From: Hymenobacter sp. BT18
GTDB taxonomy: Bacteria > Bacteroidota > Bacteroidia > Cytophagales > Hymenobacteraceae
DNA length: 64,000 nucleotides
Reading direction: 5' to 3'
NCBI RefSeq assembly: GCF_012273015.1
Contig: NZ_CP050954.1
Span: forward strand, 2,706,001 to 2,770,000
Shown piece after piece: positions 53,625-60,917 of this stretch. Numbering within the stretch: the stretch's first letter is position 1; each line of letters starts with the position of its first letter. Position numbers and translations under genes: made by a program. The notes under the pieces were generated by a model. That model saw only the letters and a list, made by a program, of their open reading frames with translations, was not told the origin of the DNA and ran no database searches.

Positions 53625-54740
53625 TTAAAACGGCTGGCCGTGGGTGCCCTTCATGAGGAGGCGCACCGCTGCTGGCCAGTAACGTAACCCCCCAATGGCA
53701 ATTTCGCTTAAAAAAGGCCGCCCAAATAGCCGCTGCACGGCCCGGCCCACTTGCAGGCGGGGGCCAAACTGCCGCCGCCAGGCGTGCTGGTAGCGGCTTT
53801 CCAGCGCGGGGCGGTCAACCTTCCCCGCCAGGAAGGCCGCAATATGCCCAGCAGCCAGGGCCGCCCCGTGCAGGGCCATGGCCATACCATTGCCGCAGAG
53901 CGGGGTAATGAGACCAGCCGCATCCCCGCACATCAGCACGTGGTCCTCGATGGGCGCCTTGGGGGCAAACGATATTTCGTTGATGACCTCGGGCTGCGGA
54001 TACAGGAACTCGGCTTCGCCCAGCACCTTTGCCAAAAAAGGGTTGCGGGCCAGTACCCGCTCCTCCAGCGCCGGAATGGTTCCCTGCTGCCGGAGGTTGC
54101 GGCGGGTGGTGAGGTAGCAAAAACAATATTTCCCGTCTTCGATGGCGGACAGGCCCGCGTACCCGTCGGCGAAGTTGTGCAGGGCAATCAAGTCACGCGG
54201 GAAGTCGTAGCGCAGGTGGTATTTCACGGCCAGATACGGGGAGCGTTGCTGAAAGAAAGGGCGGTGAAACTGACGGTCCAGGTTGGCGCGTTTGCCATAG
54301 GCTCCCAACACCACCCGGGCCGTCAGTTGGCGACCATCGGCGAGGGTGATGCAGTGGGCATTGGCGCGGCCATCAAAGGTCACCTCTGTTACCGTTGCGC
54401 CGGTCTCTACCCGCACCCCGCGGGCCAGGGCCAGCTGGTAGAGGTGATAGTCAAGCTGGTAGCGGCTGATGCCGAAGCCTCCCAGATCCAGCGGGGCCTG
54501 CACCACGCGCCCGGCCGGGGAACTCACCAGCAGCCGGCTGATGCGGGCCGGCTGAAGCACCGCCGGCCCGGCCCCCAGGCGCTCCAGGTAAGGCAGTACC
54601 TCGTTGGAAATGTATTCGCCGCACACCCGGTGAAAAGGATACTGCTTCCGCTCGATCAGCGTCACGGAAACCCCACGGGCCGCCAGGTCGAGGGCGGCCG
54701 CCAGCCCGGCTAGCCCACCCCCAATGATCAAGGTGCTCAT
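53625..54740 (-). CDS. FAD-dependent oxidoreductase of the type III PKS operon (geranylgeranyl reductase-like)
   Basis: 371 residues from the ATG at 54740. FAD motif TLIIGGGLAGLAAALDLAAR at residues 3-22, a VCGEYISNEVLPYLE segment near 41, the internal VLGAYGKR, and DHVLMCGDAAGLITPLCGNG near 272, matching the geranylgeranyl-reductase/aromatic monooxygenase group. As first gene of the operon it may hydroxylate the PKS product. The N-terminal extension of the longer frame (to 54767) is not supported. The gap to the PKS gene is 65 bases. Confidence 0.9.
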   Translation of the reverse strand: MSTLIIGGGLAGLAAALDLAARGVSVTLIERKQYPFHRVCGEYISNEVLPYLERLGAGPAVLQPARISRLLVSSPAGRVVQAPLDLGGFGISRYQLDYHLYQLALARGVRVETGATVTEVTFDGRANAHCITLADGRQLTARVVLGAYGKRANLDRQFHRPFFQQRSPYLAVKYHLRYDFPRDLIALHNFADGYAGLSAIEDGKYCFCYLTTRRNLRQQGTIPALEERVLARNPFLAKVLGEAEFLYPQPEVINEISFAPKAPIEDHVLMCGDAAGLITPLCGNGMAMALHGAALAAGHIAAFLAGKVDRPALESRYQHAWRRQFGPRLQVGRAVQRLFGRPFLSEIAIGGLRYWPAAVRLLMKGTHGQPF

Positions 54741-54837
54741 GGGGAAAATATCAGAAAAGTCATACAAAAAGAGCAGGCTATATAGGTTTTTTCTTAAACA
54801 ATGGATATATAGCTAACCAGATTCAGCAATAGGATGT

Positions 54838-54845
54838 TACCTTTG
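54838..54845 (+). promoter_or_regulatory. -7 promoter element TACCTTTG
   Basis: Exact TAnnTTTG, 72 bases before the ATG of the small T9SS-domain protein. The AT-rich 54760-54840 segment also likely holds the divergent promoter of the PKS operon (TTGTTTAAGA...TATATAG on the minus strand). Confidence 0.55.
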
Positions 54846-54917
54846 CAAACCTAATCGAATACTTCACGTTTAGTAGTCCTGGAAGAACTACTCTTCGTTT
54901 TGGCCGCGCCTGCTCCT

Positions 54918-55292
54918 ATGATAAAACTCCTACGCTTCGCTTTCTGTCTCCTTCTGTTCGGCCTGCTGCCCGGTTCGGCGCTGCTGTCGACGGCGGCGGC
55001 CCAGCCAACGGAAAAGGTTGGCAGCAAACCTCAGCTAGAGGAAAAAAACCTCCTGGTTTACCCAAACCCGAGCACGGGTATCGTGCACGTTTCGGTGCTG
55101 GGCTTCGAAGGCCGCAAGCTGGAGCTGCGGGTGCTAAACATCATTGGCACAGTAGTCTACCGGGAAACGGTAACCGAGCTTTCCGACCGATTTACCCGCA
55201 CGCTGGACTTGAGCAAATTCGCCAGCGGCCTCTATTACGTGAAGCTGGATACCGACAACACCAGTACCATGCGCAAGCTCGTTATCCGCTAA
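54918..55292 (+). CDS. Small secreted protein consisting of a T9SS type A sorting domain
   Basis: 124 residues from the ATG at 54918. After the signal peptide and a ~20-residue linker nearly the whole mature protein is the sorting domain: LLVYPNPSTGIVHVSVLG, LRVLNIIGTVVYRETV, FASGLYYVKLDTDN and the end MRKLVIR. It has no cargo domain, which is unusual for a signal that normally directs a fused protein to the type IX secretion system. A GC hairpin with a short T-run follows. Confidence 0.85.
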   Translation: MIKLLRFAFCLLLFGLLPGSALLSTAAAQPTEKVGSKPQLEEKNLLVYPNPSTGIVHVSVLGFEGRKLELRVLNIIGTVVYRETVTELSDRFTRTLDLSKFASGLYYVKLDTDNTSTMRKLVIR

Positions 55293-55316
55293 CGCAATCG
55301 TCTGATATTATCCTGT

Positions 55317-55346
55317 GTGCGGCTGCCCTTTCCGGGGCAGCCGCAC
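55317..55346 (+). terminator. Hairpin terminator after the T9SS-domain protein
   Basis: A perfect 12-bp stem GTGCGGCTGCCC/GGGCAGCCGCAC with a 6-base loop, followed by GGCTTTT. Confidence 0.75.
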
Positions 55347-55394
55347 GGCTTTTCCGGGGCCACTGCTATACCTATAAATCCCCAAATCCTGTTC

Positions 55395-55424
55395 AAAAAA
55401 AAGCCCTCCCGGTGGGGAAGGCTT
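55395..55424 (-). terminator. Minus-strand terminator for the 37-aa peptide gene
   Basis: Read on the minus strand: AAGCCTTCCC-CACC-GGGAGGGCTT followed by six further T's. The only gene it can serve is the small ORF at 55452-55565, which supports that ORF. Confidence 0.85.
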
Positions 55425-55451
55425 GCTGGGAATCGACGGAAAGCGGGCGAC

Positions 55452-55565
55452 TTAGCGCCGGACTGGTACCCTAACCGGCTGCAACGCCGGCTGACGCGTG
55501 GACCAGGTAGCCAGCGTAGCCAGACCGGCCACTAGGCTAATGCCAAAGGAAATGAGCAAAATCAT
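55452..55565 (-). CDS. 37-residue single-TM peptide
   Basis: ATG at 55565 to TAA at 55452. One hydrophobic helix at residues 2-21 (ILLISFGISLVAGLATLATW) is followed by a basic tail ending in RVPVRR. A canonical terminator starts 28 bases after the stop codon. The size and layout resemble small membrane peptides and type I toxin-like peptides, but no antisense partner is evident. Function unknown. Confidence 0.5.
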   Translation of the reverse strand: MILLISFGISLVAGLATLATWSTRQPALQPVRVPVRR

Positions 55566-55676
55566 GCAGTAAGGTCGTTAAAAATACTCGCAACCATGGC
55601 GCCTGCCGGCTGGCAGGCGGAGTTGCTACTGGTTGAACCCCAAAACCTCGTACGAAGTTTCGGCCTGTACACCCAA

Positions 55677-56195
55677 CTCACGCTGCTCTGGCTTCCAACT
55701 GCTGGCTTAGCTGTGCCAGCACGGTTTCGGTTACCTGCCGGATGTTGGCTGCCAGCGTGCTTATGCGGCCGGTATCGACGAGGGGCTGGCGGCCGATTCC
55801 AACTCCCGAATGGGCTCTTGCAGGCTGCGCACGTTGAGGCGGTAAAAGCTGCTTTTTATGGGGTGCGCTACTTCGGCTACCCGGAGCCACTGCTGGTCGG
55901 TGTAGGCGTGGGTTAGCTCGTCCAGGGCCGGTGGAGCAGTAGCTACAAATAGCGCCATCATGTACCGGATAAAAGCCTTGTCGCCCTGCGCGACTTATTC
56001 AACATTCCTTAGGTCAATTAGCTGCTCCGTTACCAGCGCGGCGGGCAGGTGCTGTTGTAGCAAGACGTAAAGCTGCTGGTCAGTAAAAGGCTTGGATAGG
56101 TAGGCCTGGAAAACTGCTACCTGGTGCAACTGCGTCTGGGCGGTCAGCACGTTAGCCGTAAGGGCTACTACCGGCGTAGGTGTCGCGGAAATATT
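55677..56195 (-). pseudogene. Remnant of a hybrid sensor kinase (end of receiver domain plus Hpt domain)
   Basis: The minus strand reads PVVALTANVLTAQTQLHQVA and FQAYLSKPFTDQQLYVLLQQ, the last part of a receiver domain, then ...LIDLRNVE and an in-frame stop. Next comes MMALFVATAPPALDELTHAY and VAEVAHPIKSSFYRLNVRSL, an Hpt domain with its phospho-His, then a frameshift and the final helix (TETVLAQLSQQLEARAA). The kinase part is missing: homology stops near 56195. At least one stop and one frameshift mark it as dead. Confidence 0.75.
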
Positions 56196-56351
56196 CTAAA
56201 ATGAGACTAACGGACGTTAGCTTATTATGGGGCAAAAGCAGCGCGCCGAAATAAGTGAAAAATAGGTTGCTCGATATAATGTTAACCTATATATTAGTTG
56301 TCTCGTAAAATTCAGTGAGTGAGTGAAGTGAGAGCCTTCCCAAGGCAAAAT

Positions 56352-56388
56352 AGAAAGTCGCGCTGCAACGCGGCTTTCTGTGTTTTTT
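56352..56388 (+). terminator. Terminator-like hairpin without an obvious gene
   Basis: The 11-bp stem AGAAAGTCGCG/CGCGGCTTTCT (one G-U) is followed by GTGTTTTTT on the plus strand. No plus-strand gene precedes it, so a small transcript from the 56200-56350 AT-rich segment is possible. Confidence 0.6.
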
Positions 56389-56643
56389 AGCCTATTTGAA
56401 CCAGTGAAGTGACCTGTTCCGGTACTCCGGCCTTTACAGGGCATGCTGAAGGTCCGCTGCTTACTGGCTAGTATGCAGTATTTTGGCGGCTCGCTGTTTT
56501 TCGGAAGGAAGCGCTGTTATTCTTTAATTAATCTAATTTTAATTCTGGCTGACAAAAGGCCTAAATAAGATAGGCTTCTCCCCACCTGAGCATATCAGGT
56601 GTTTCGCGTAGCACTTCTTTCGGCAATGCCTGGCTTTGCTTAG

Positions 56644-56691
56644 GCGCACGTCACTAGCCCACCTATCGATAGGTGGGCTAGTGACGTGCGC
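56644..56691. repeat. 48-base perfect palindrome
   Basis: Both 24-base halves are exact reverse complements around the centre TATCGATA, with no loop. It lies 21 bases beyond the stop of the minus-strand DUF4468 gene and lacks a T-run on either side. Confidence 0.9.
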
Positions 56692-56712
56692 GGCGGTTTC
56701 CTCTAAAACAGC

Positions 56713-57288
56713 TTAGTTGCTATCCTGGGCTGGCAGTCCTACTAAGCTGTCGTCGGTCACGGGCAGGCTGTTCATGTAGGAGCGAAACGCCATGGCTACT
56801 TCACTAGCCAGCGACATAGCCTGGGCCCGCAGGCGCCGGTCGTTGTGCGTCCGTTCCGTGGCTTTCAGCTGGCTTAGCTGGGTAAGGTAGTCTTCCAGTA
56901 AAACCAGTTCGGTAGGGTTAGCCGGGTCGGAAATGTAGCGGAAGTTATCTACCCGGTAATCATACCCATCATCGGTACAGTGGAAAGTAAAATCAAACCG
57001 TACGGCGCGCTCTTCTACTTTACCAGCCGGAGTCACTGGGCGCATCTTGGCTGTGCCCGTTATGCGGAGCGTGCCGGTAGATGCATCGTTAACGGCATCA
57101 GACTTGGGCCCGAAGGCAAACCGCTTGTCTATCCAGTCGGCCGCGCGGCTGAACAGCACGGCTTTGCCAGGCTCGGGGGCTGCTACCGTTTCAATGTACT
57201 GCATAGGCTCGTGGTCCTGGGCAAAGACGCGGCCGGATGATGCCGTCAGCAGGGCTGCGGTCATCAACATGAGAAAAGTTTTTTTCAT
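56713..57288 (-). CDS. DUF4468 secreted protein
   Basis: 191 residues with a signal peptide ending near VFAQ. The DUF4468 (TBP-like fold) pattern is present: an initial YIETVAAPEPGKAVLFSRAA, a ADWIDKRFAF helix near 50, and FDFTFHCTDDGYDYRVDNFR near 98. The C-terminal helix is rich in Arg/Ala. Members are periplasmic or outer-membrane associated with unknown function. Confidence 0.8.
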   Translation of the reverse strand: MKKTFLMLMTAALLTASSGRVFAQDHEPMQYIETVAAPEPGKAVLFSRAADWIDKRFAFGPKSDAVNDASTGTLRITGTAKMRPVTPAGKVEERAVRFDFTFHCTDDGYDYRVDNFRYISDPANPTELVLLEDYLTQLSQLKATERTHNDRRLRAQAMSLASEVAMAFRSYMNSLPVTDDSLVGLPAQDSN

Positions 57289-57772
57289 GGCTTTAGCTAA
57301 GGAGGTGAACAGAGCGGAGCAATAGGCAAGCGGGGCAATTACAAAATAACGGCCTTTCGCAGGATTGAATATTACGAAGGACGTTATGAGTTCGTTAAGT
57401 TATGCAAAAATTGTGTTTTGCGAATAGGGTGGCACGTAAATAACTGTTCGTGCAGCCAAAAGGTTATGGCCGATGAATAATTTCTAGTCCTCATTTCAAG
57501 CGTTTTACCCACGGGTTTATCCCAGCCTTGCCTATTGCCTGTAGCCTAGTGGGTATTGGCGCCGACCAACAGGATACACTATTTTTTGGAGTTCAATTAT
57601 TTCATGGATTACTACCCGGTTGATGGTACTATAAATACATTAATGGTCTGCACTCGTTTGCAGGTCAGTTAGATACGGGGGCTAGTAGCGCACGTGGGCG
57701 CTGCTTAAAGAGCCGCAGCAGCAGTGGTAGAGTATAATATTTTGACAATCGAAACTTAATTCTAAAGCAGTA
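57289..57772. other. Intergenic stretch without a recognisable gene
   Basis: 484 bases, lower GC than the window. No ORF with support, no hairpin. The left end must contain the DUF4468 promoter, the right end leads into the promoter at 57773. Confidence 0.5.
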
Positions 57773-57802
57773 TTGCGGCGTGAAAAACTATCCGTAGCTT
57801 TG
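57773..57802 (+). promoter_or_regulatory. Promoter TTG-N19-TAGCTTTG
   Basis: TTG at 57773-57775 and TAGCTTTG at 57795-57802, spacer 19, the same geometry as the tRNA-Val promoter. Two terminators follow within 160 bases. Confidence 0.75.
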
Positions 57803-57867
57803 CATCATGCTTCACCTCATCCAGCAGAACTGATGAAGCGCGGGACTCAACAATACGCTGTCCTGCG

Positions 57868-57888
57868 AAAAGACCGCAAGGTCTTTTT
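57868..57888 (+). terminator. First terminator of the 57.8 kb transcript
   Basis: The stem AAAAGACC/GGTCTTTT with GCAA tetraloop and T-run. Confidence 0.8.
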
Positions 57889-57929
57889 CCACATTGACTC
57901 TTTTATTTTTTCTGGATTTTCCCGTTTTG

Positions 57930-57957
57930 CCGCTTCGGTTTTTGAAGCGGTTTTTTT
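57930..57957 (+). terminator. Second terminator of the 57.8 kb transcript
   Basis: The stem CCGCTTC/GAAGCGG with a GGTTTTT loop and seven T's. Confidence 0.88.
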
Positions 57958-58033
57958 GTGCCCAGCCGGGTCGGTCAGGACTTGGGGTAAGCAGTGCACG
58001 ACCATTCTCCACCCTTCACTTATCCAAGGGTAA

Positions 58034-58254
58034 TGCTTGTAAACGACACCACCACGCGCGCTGAGCAGATGGTAGCCGCCGTACCTGCCGCCACCCGTAA
58101 CGTGCGCGGCAACCATGAATACTTAGCGGGAGAAGCCTTCCTCGCCATCCTTAACGTGTTCCAACTTATCGGTGTAGAAGCGCCGGTTATTCCCCGCCAG
58201 AAAAACAGCCGGGAGGCCATACCTTCCCCAGGCACCCGCGACAACGCCCTCTAG
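58034..58254 (+). CDS. Hypothetical 73-residue protein
   Basis: ATG at 58034 to TAG. The sequence (MLVNDTTTRAEQMVAAVPAA..., a hydrophobic helix GEAFLAILNVFQLIGVEAPV, polar end) has no recognised domain. A GTG further upstream would lengthen it. It is bracketed by the tandem terminators upstream and a terminator at 58269, which supports a real small gene. Function unknown. Confidence 0.5.
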
Positions 58255-58268
58255 TACCTGCTTTACTT

Positions 58269-58303
58269 AAGCGCCCGGTAGCTTACCGGGTGCTTTATTT
58301 TTT
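58269..58303 (+). terminator. Rho-independent terminator
   Basis: AAGCGCCCGGTA/TACCGGGTGCTT stem with a 3-base loop and a long T-run, after the 73-codon ORF. Confidence 0.88.
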
Positions 58304-58332
58304 ATGCTGGCTTAAACGCCAGTAATGGAAAT

Positions 58333-58419
58333 CCTGCCCTGGGGCAGGACCGGGTGGTTCACAGCTTGGACCTCTGAATCAGGGGAAAATTGGTGAAGAT
58401 CCAAGCCCGTGAGCCACCC
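58333..58419 (+). ncRNA. Structured leader before the PyrD-like gene; candidate cis-regulatory RNA
   Basis: A small hairpin (CCTGCC/GGCAGG, 58333-58348) precedes a large one: GGGTGGTTCAC at 58352-58362 pairs with GTGAGCCACCC at 58409-58419 (one G-U), then GCTTGGA at 58364-58370 pairs with TCCAAGC at 58400-58406, enclosing CCTCT/AGGGG and the stretch TTGGTGAAGATCCAA, which can form its own competing hairpin. The patterns AGGGGAA and GGTGAAGATCC recall the cobalamin riboswitch core, but the element is far shorter than that class. It ends 50 bases before the ATG at 58470. A one-mismatch -7 element (CACTTTTG, 58449-58456) means transcription might instead begin after it. Confidence 0.4.
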
Positions 58420-58469
58420 ACTTCCAGTTCAACCAGAAACCTCCAAGCACTTTTGCAGCAACCCATCCT

Positions 58470-59318
58470 ATGCAACTCGGCCCTCTTACTTTACAAAGCC
58501 CCGTATGCCTGGCGGCGGCCCCCTGGCAACTGCCGGCCGGGCCGGCTTACGACCGCCTGGGCGCTATTTTTACCCGCACCGTGACCATGGAGCCCAAACC
58601 CGGGCTCTACGAAGAAGGCATTTGGCAGGTGAACGAGCAGACCTTGCTCAACGCCACCAACATGCACACCGAAAGCGCCGAAATCCTGGTGCAGGAGCAT
58701 TTGCCTCATCTGCTCAGCTACGGGGTGCCAGTGTTGGTGAGCATCACGGCGCCCGGCATACCGGGGTTTCGCAAGATTGCGCGCTTTCTGGCCCGGGAAG
58801 TTGGTTCCCAAATAGCCGGAGTAGAAGTTTACATCACCCAGCCTGACACCGAAAAAGGTGCGGAGCTGAACGCCAAGTTTGTGCGAGAAGCCACCCAGGC
58901 CGTGCGTAACGAGCTGGGCCCGGAGTCCGTCATCCTGGTAAAGCTGCCGCCGTGGCCTGAGCACATCCGCGGCCTGGGACTGGGCGCCCAGGAGGGTGGC
59001 GCCACCGCCCTGGCGGCTACCAACCTGCTTAAAGCTCTGCACCTGCCCGAAAATGCTGCCGATATGCCGGTAGCGGGTGGCCTCTCCGGCGAAGCGCTGC
59101 GGCCCGTAGCCCTGCGCTGCGTGTGGGAGTTAACCCACGATGCGCGTATTACCCTGCCCGTCGTTGGTACCGGCGGCGTATTCACGGCCGGCCACGTCAC
59201 CGATTATTTGCGTTGCGGCGCCGTAGCCGTGCAGGTAGCCAGTGGAGAATGGCTGGAGCCCGGCCTCTCGGCGCGCCTGGCTGCCGAGTGCGGCCACCTG
59301 GTGCCGGTCAATTCCTAG
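58470..59318 (+). CDS. Dihydroorotate dehydrogenase-like flavoprotein lacking the catalytic motif
   Basis: 282 residues. The second half keeps the PyrD flavin-binding landmarks: VILVKLPPW near 154, PVAGGLSGEALRPVALRCV near 201 and VVGTGGVFTAGHVTDYLRCG near 234. The class 1 catalytic motif N-x-S-C-P-N is not present: the equivalent strand reads GVEVYITQPD at 117-126. The N-terminal part also departs from PyrD. It precedes pyrF by 64 bases and pyrE follows, so a link to pyrimidine synthesis is likely, but it may not be an active dihydroorotate dehydrogenase. Confidence 0.7.
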   Translation: MQLGPLTLQSPVCLAAAPWQLPAGPAYDRLGAIFTRTVTMEPKPGLYEEGIWQVNEQTLLNATNMHTESAEILVQEHLPHLLSYGVPVLVSITAPGIPGFRKIARFLAREVGSQIAGVEVYITQPDTEKGAELNAKFVREATQAVRNELGPESVILVKLPPWPEHIRGLGLGAQEGGATALAATNLLKALHLPENAADMPVAGGLSGEALRPVALRCVWELTHDARITLPVVGTGGVFTAGHVTDYLRCGAVAVQVASGEWLEPGLSARLAAECGHLVPVNS

Positions 59319-59382
59319 TGCGCTGCCCGACGTTGTATTAACTCTCTCCCAAACTAGCTGCTTTACGCTGACTACCCCACCC

Positions 59383-60144
59383 ATGCAAAAGCTTATTCAA
59401 CGCACCGAAACCGCTAACACCCTGCTCTGCGTCGGCCTCGACCCCGTGGGCGACGACGCCCAGGTAGCCCGCCGCCTGGCCGAGGTTATCGACCAAACCA
59501 GCGAGTACGCCGCAGCTTTCAAGCCCAACCTGGCCTTCTTTCTGAGTCGGGAAAATGGCGTGCAGCTGCTGAAAGAAACGGTGCAGCGCATCCCGAAAGA
59601 TATTCCGGTGATTCTGGACGGCAAGTTCGGCGACATTGCCAACACCGCCGACCACTACGCCCGCTTCGCCTACGACGTGGTAGGGGCCGATGGCGTAACG
59701 GTGAACCCCTACATGGGCGACGACGCGGTGCGGCCGTTTGTGCGGGAAAACAAGCTGGTGTTTGTGCTGGCCAAAACCTCGAATAAGTCGCAGTACTCCA
59801 TGCAGGACATGGCCCTCACCCGGGGCGGCTCCCTCGCCGATGGGGTAGCCAAAGTAGCCAGCCGCCTGGATTCCGAAATCGGGGGTATTGGGTTGGTAGT
59901 AGGCGCCACTAATGCCGAAGCGGTGGGCCGCCTGCGTACCCTCTGCCCAGGTCTCTGGTTTCTGGTGCCCGGCGTGGGCGCCCAGGGTGGCGACCTGCAG
60001 GCCACGTTGAAAGCAGGCCTCCGCCCCAATGGCTCCGGCCTGCTGATTAATACGTCGCGCGTGTTGTGGCAAGCAGCCGATGCCGGCGCCACGGCGCGGG
60101 AGCTGGTGGCGCAAATCAACCAGTTTCGGGCGGTGCCAGCCTAG
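59383..60144 (+). CDS. pyrF: Orotidine 5'-phosphate decarboxylase (type 2)
   Basis: 253 residues from the ATG at 59383; the earlier in-frame ATG would overlap the upstream gene. It converts OMP to UMP. Motifs of the group: NTLLCVGLDPVGDD near 12, AAFKPNLAFFLSR near 44, the catalytic ILDGKFGDIANTADHYARFA near 78-97, VTVNPYMGDDAVRPF near 106 and LVPGVGAQGGD near 193. Normal length for the longer bacterial type. Confidence 0.95.
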   Translation: MQKLIQRTETANTLLCVGLDPVGDDAQVARRLAEVIDQTSEYAAAFKPNLAFFLSRENGVQLLKETVQRIPKDIPVILDGKFGDIANTADHYARFAYDVVGADGVTVNPYMGDDAVRPFVRENKLVFVLAKTSNKSQYSMQDMALTRGGSLADGVAKVASRLDSEIGGIGLVVGATNAEAVGRLRTLCPGLWFLVPGVGAQGGDLQATLKAGLRPNGSGLLINTSRVLWQAADAGATARELVAQINQFRAVPA

Positions 60145-60293
60145 GTAATTCCTCATTTAGGGCTGGCCAAAGAATGCCGCGTGCTTGGTTGGAAGCAATA
60201 CGCCGTCAAATGCCTGCGGTAGAGTTGCTTCGGCAAGTTCAGCCTGACGAATCTTTTGAAGAAAACTTCTTTTCTCTACCTCTTAATACGATA

Positions 60294-60917
60294 GTGTCAC
60301 GCTCCACCGCTACCCAAACCACCTTCACCTCCGAAGCGCTAGAACAACAGCTCCTGCAGGAAGACGCGCTGCTGCGCGGCCACTTCCGCCTTTCCTCGGG
60401 CCTGCATTCCGATACCTACGTGCAGTGCGCCCGTTTCCTGCGCCGCCCCGACTTGGCCGCACCAGCCGCCGCGGAGCTGGCCCGGCAGATTCAGCAAGCC
60501 GGTTTGCAGCCCGATGTGGTAGTTGGGCCGGCTATGGGCGGCGTGGTCATCGGCTACGAGCTGGCCCGGCAGTTGGGCGTACCCGGCATCTTCACGGAGC
60601 GGGATGATTCGGGGCAGATGACCTTGCGCCGCGGCTTTACCATTGAGCCGGGGCAGACAATCATTATTGCCGAAGATGTGGTGACTACGGGCAAGAGCAC
60701 CAACGAGGTAGCGCGGGTACTGGAAGGCCTGGGTGCAAAAGTTTTGGCTGTGGCCAGTTTAATTGACCGCACGGGTGGGAATGCTGCGCTGAATTTCCCG
60801 AACTTTGCCCTGCTGCCGGTCACGGCGGCTACCTACGCACCCGATGATTGCCCGCTGTGTCGGGCAGGTATTCCGGTGGTGAAACCGGGCAGTCGGCCCG
60901 ATAAAGCGTTTTCTTGA
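60294..60917 (+). CDS. pyrE: Orotate phosphoribosyltransferase
   Basis: 207 residues from a GTG at 60294; in-frame ATGs at 60210 and 60174 would add 28 or more residues that look unlike the family. It joins orotate and PRPP to OMP. The sequence has LLRGHFRLSSGLHSDTYVQC near 24, VVVGPAMGGVVIGYELARQL near 71 and the PRPP loop TIIIAEDVVTTGKSTNEVAR near 121. It ends with a CPLCRAGIPVVKPGSR segment of the long type. It follows pyrF and completes OMP/UMP synthesis in this block. Confidence 0.92.
   Translation: MSRSTATQTTFTSEALEQQLLQEDALLRGHFRLSSGLHSDTYVQCARFLRRPDLAAPAAAELARQIQQAGLQPDVVVGPAMGGVVIGYELARQLGVPGIFTERDDSGQMTLRRGFTIEPGQTIIIAEDVVTTGKSTNEVARVLEGLGAKVLAVASLIDRTGGNAALNFPNFALLPVTAATYAPDDCPLCRAGIPVVKPGSRPDKAFS

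Larger units (their letters stand above)
56196..56712. other. Gene-poor AT-rich stretch
   Basis: It holds a terminator-like hairpin (56352-56388) and a 48-base palindrome (56644-56691). A 75-codon minus-strand frame (56217-56444) has no motif support. The segment between 56200 and 56320 is AT-rich and may be a junction left by the event that truncated the hybrid kinase. Confidence 0.5.
57808..57957 (+). ncRNA. Candidate small RNA or attenuated leader
   Basis: From the expected start after the promoter (about 57808) the first terminator, AAAGACC-GCAA-GGTCTTT plus T's, ends at 57888, and the second, CCGCTTC...GAAGCGG plus T7, ends at 57957. The transcript would be ~80 or ~150 bases. An eight-codon frame (57807-57833) lies at the very 5' end. 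It either is a free sRNA or controls the 73-codon ORF at 58034 by attenuation. Confidence 0.55.

Noticed and set aside
57834..58033. A 66-codon ORF starting at the second ATG after the 57.8 kb promoter.
   Set aside because: It runs straight through two strong terminators and its residues are the translation of the T-runs.
58333..58419. Calling the leader a cobalamin riboswitch.
   Set aside because: It shares short boxes only; it is too short, lacks the usual 3' part, and the downstream genes have no B12 link.
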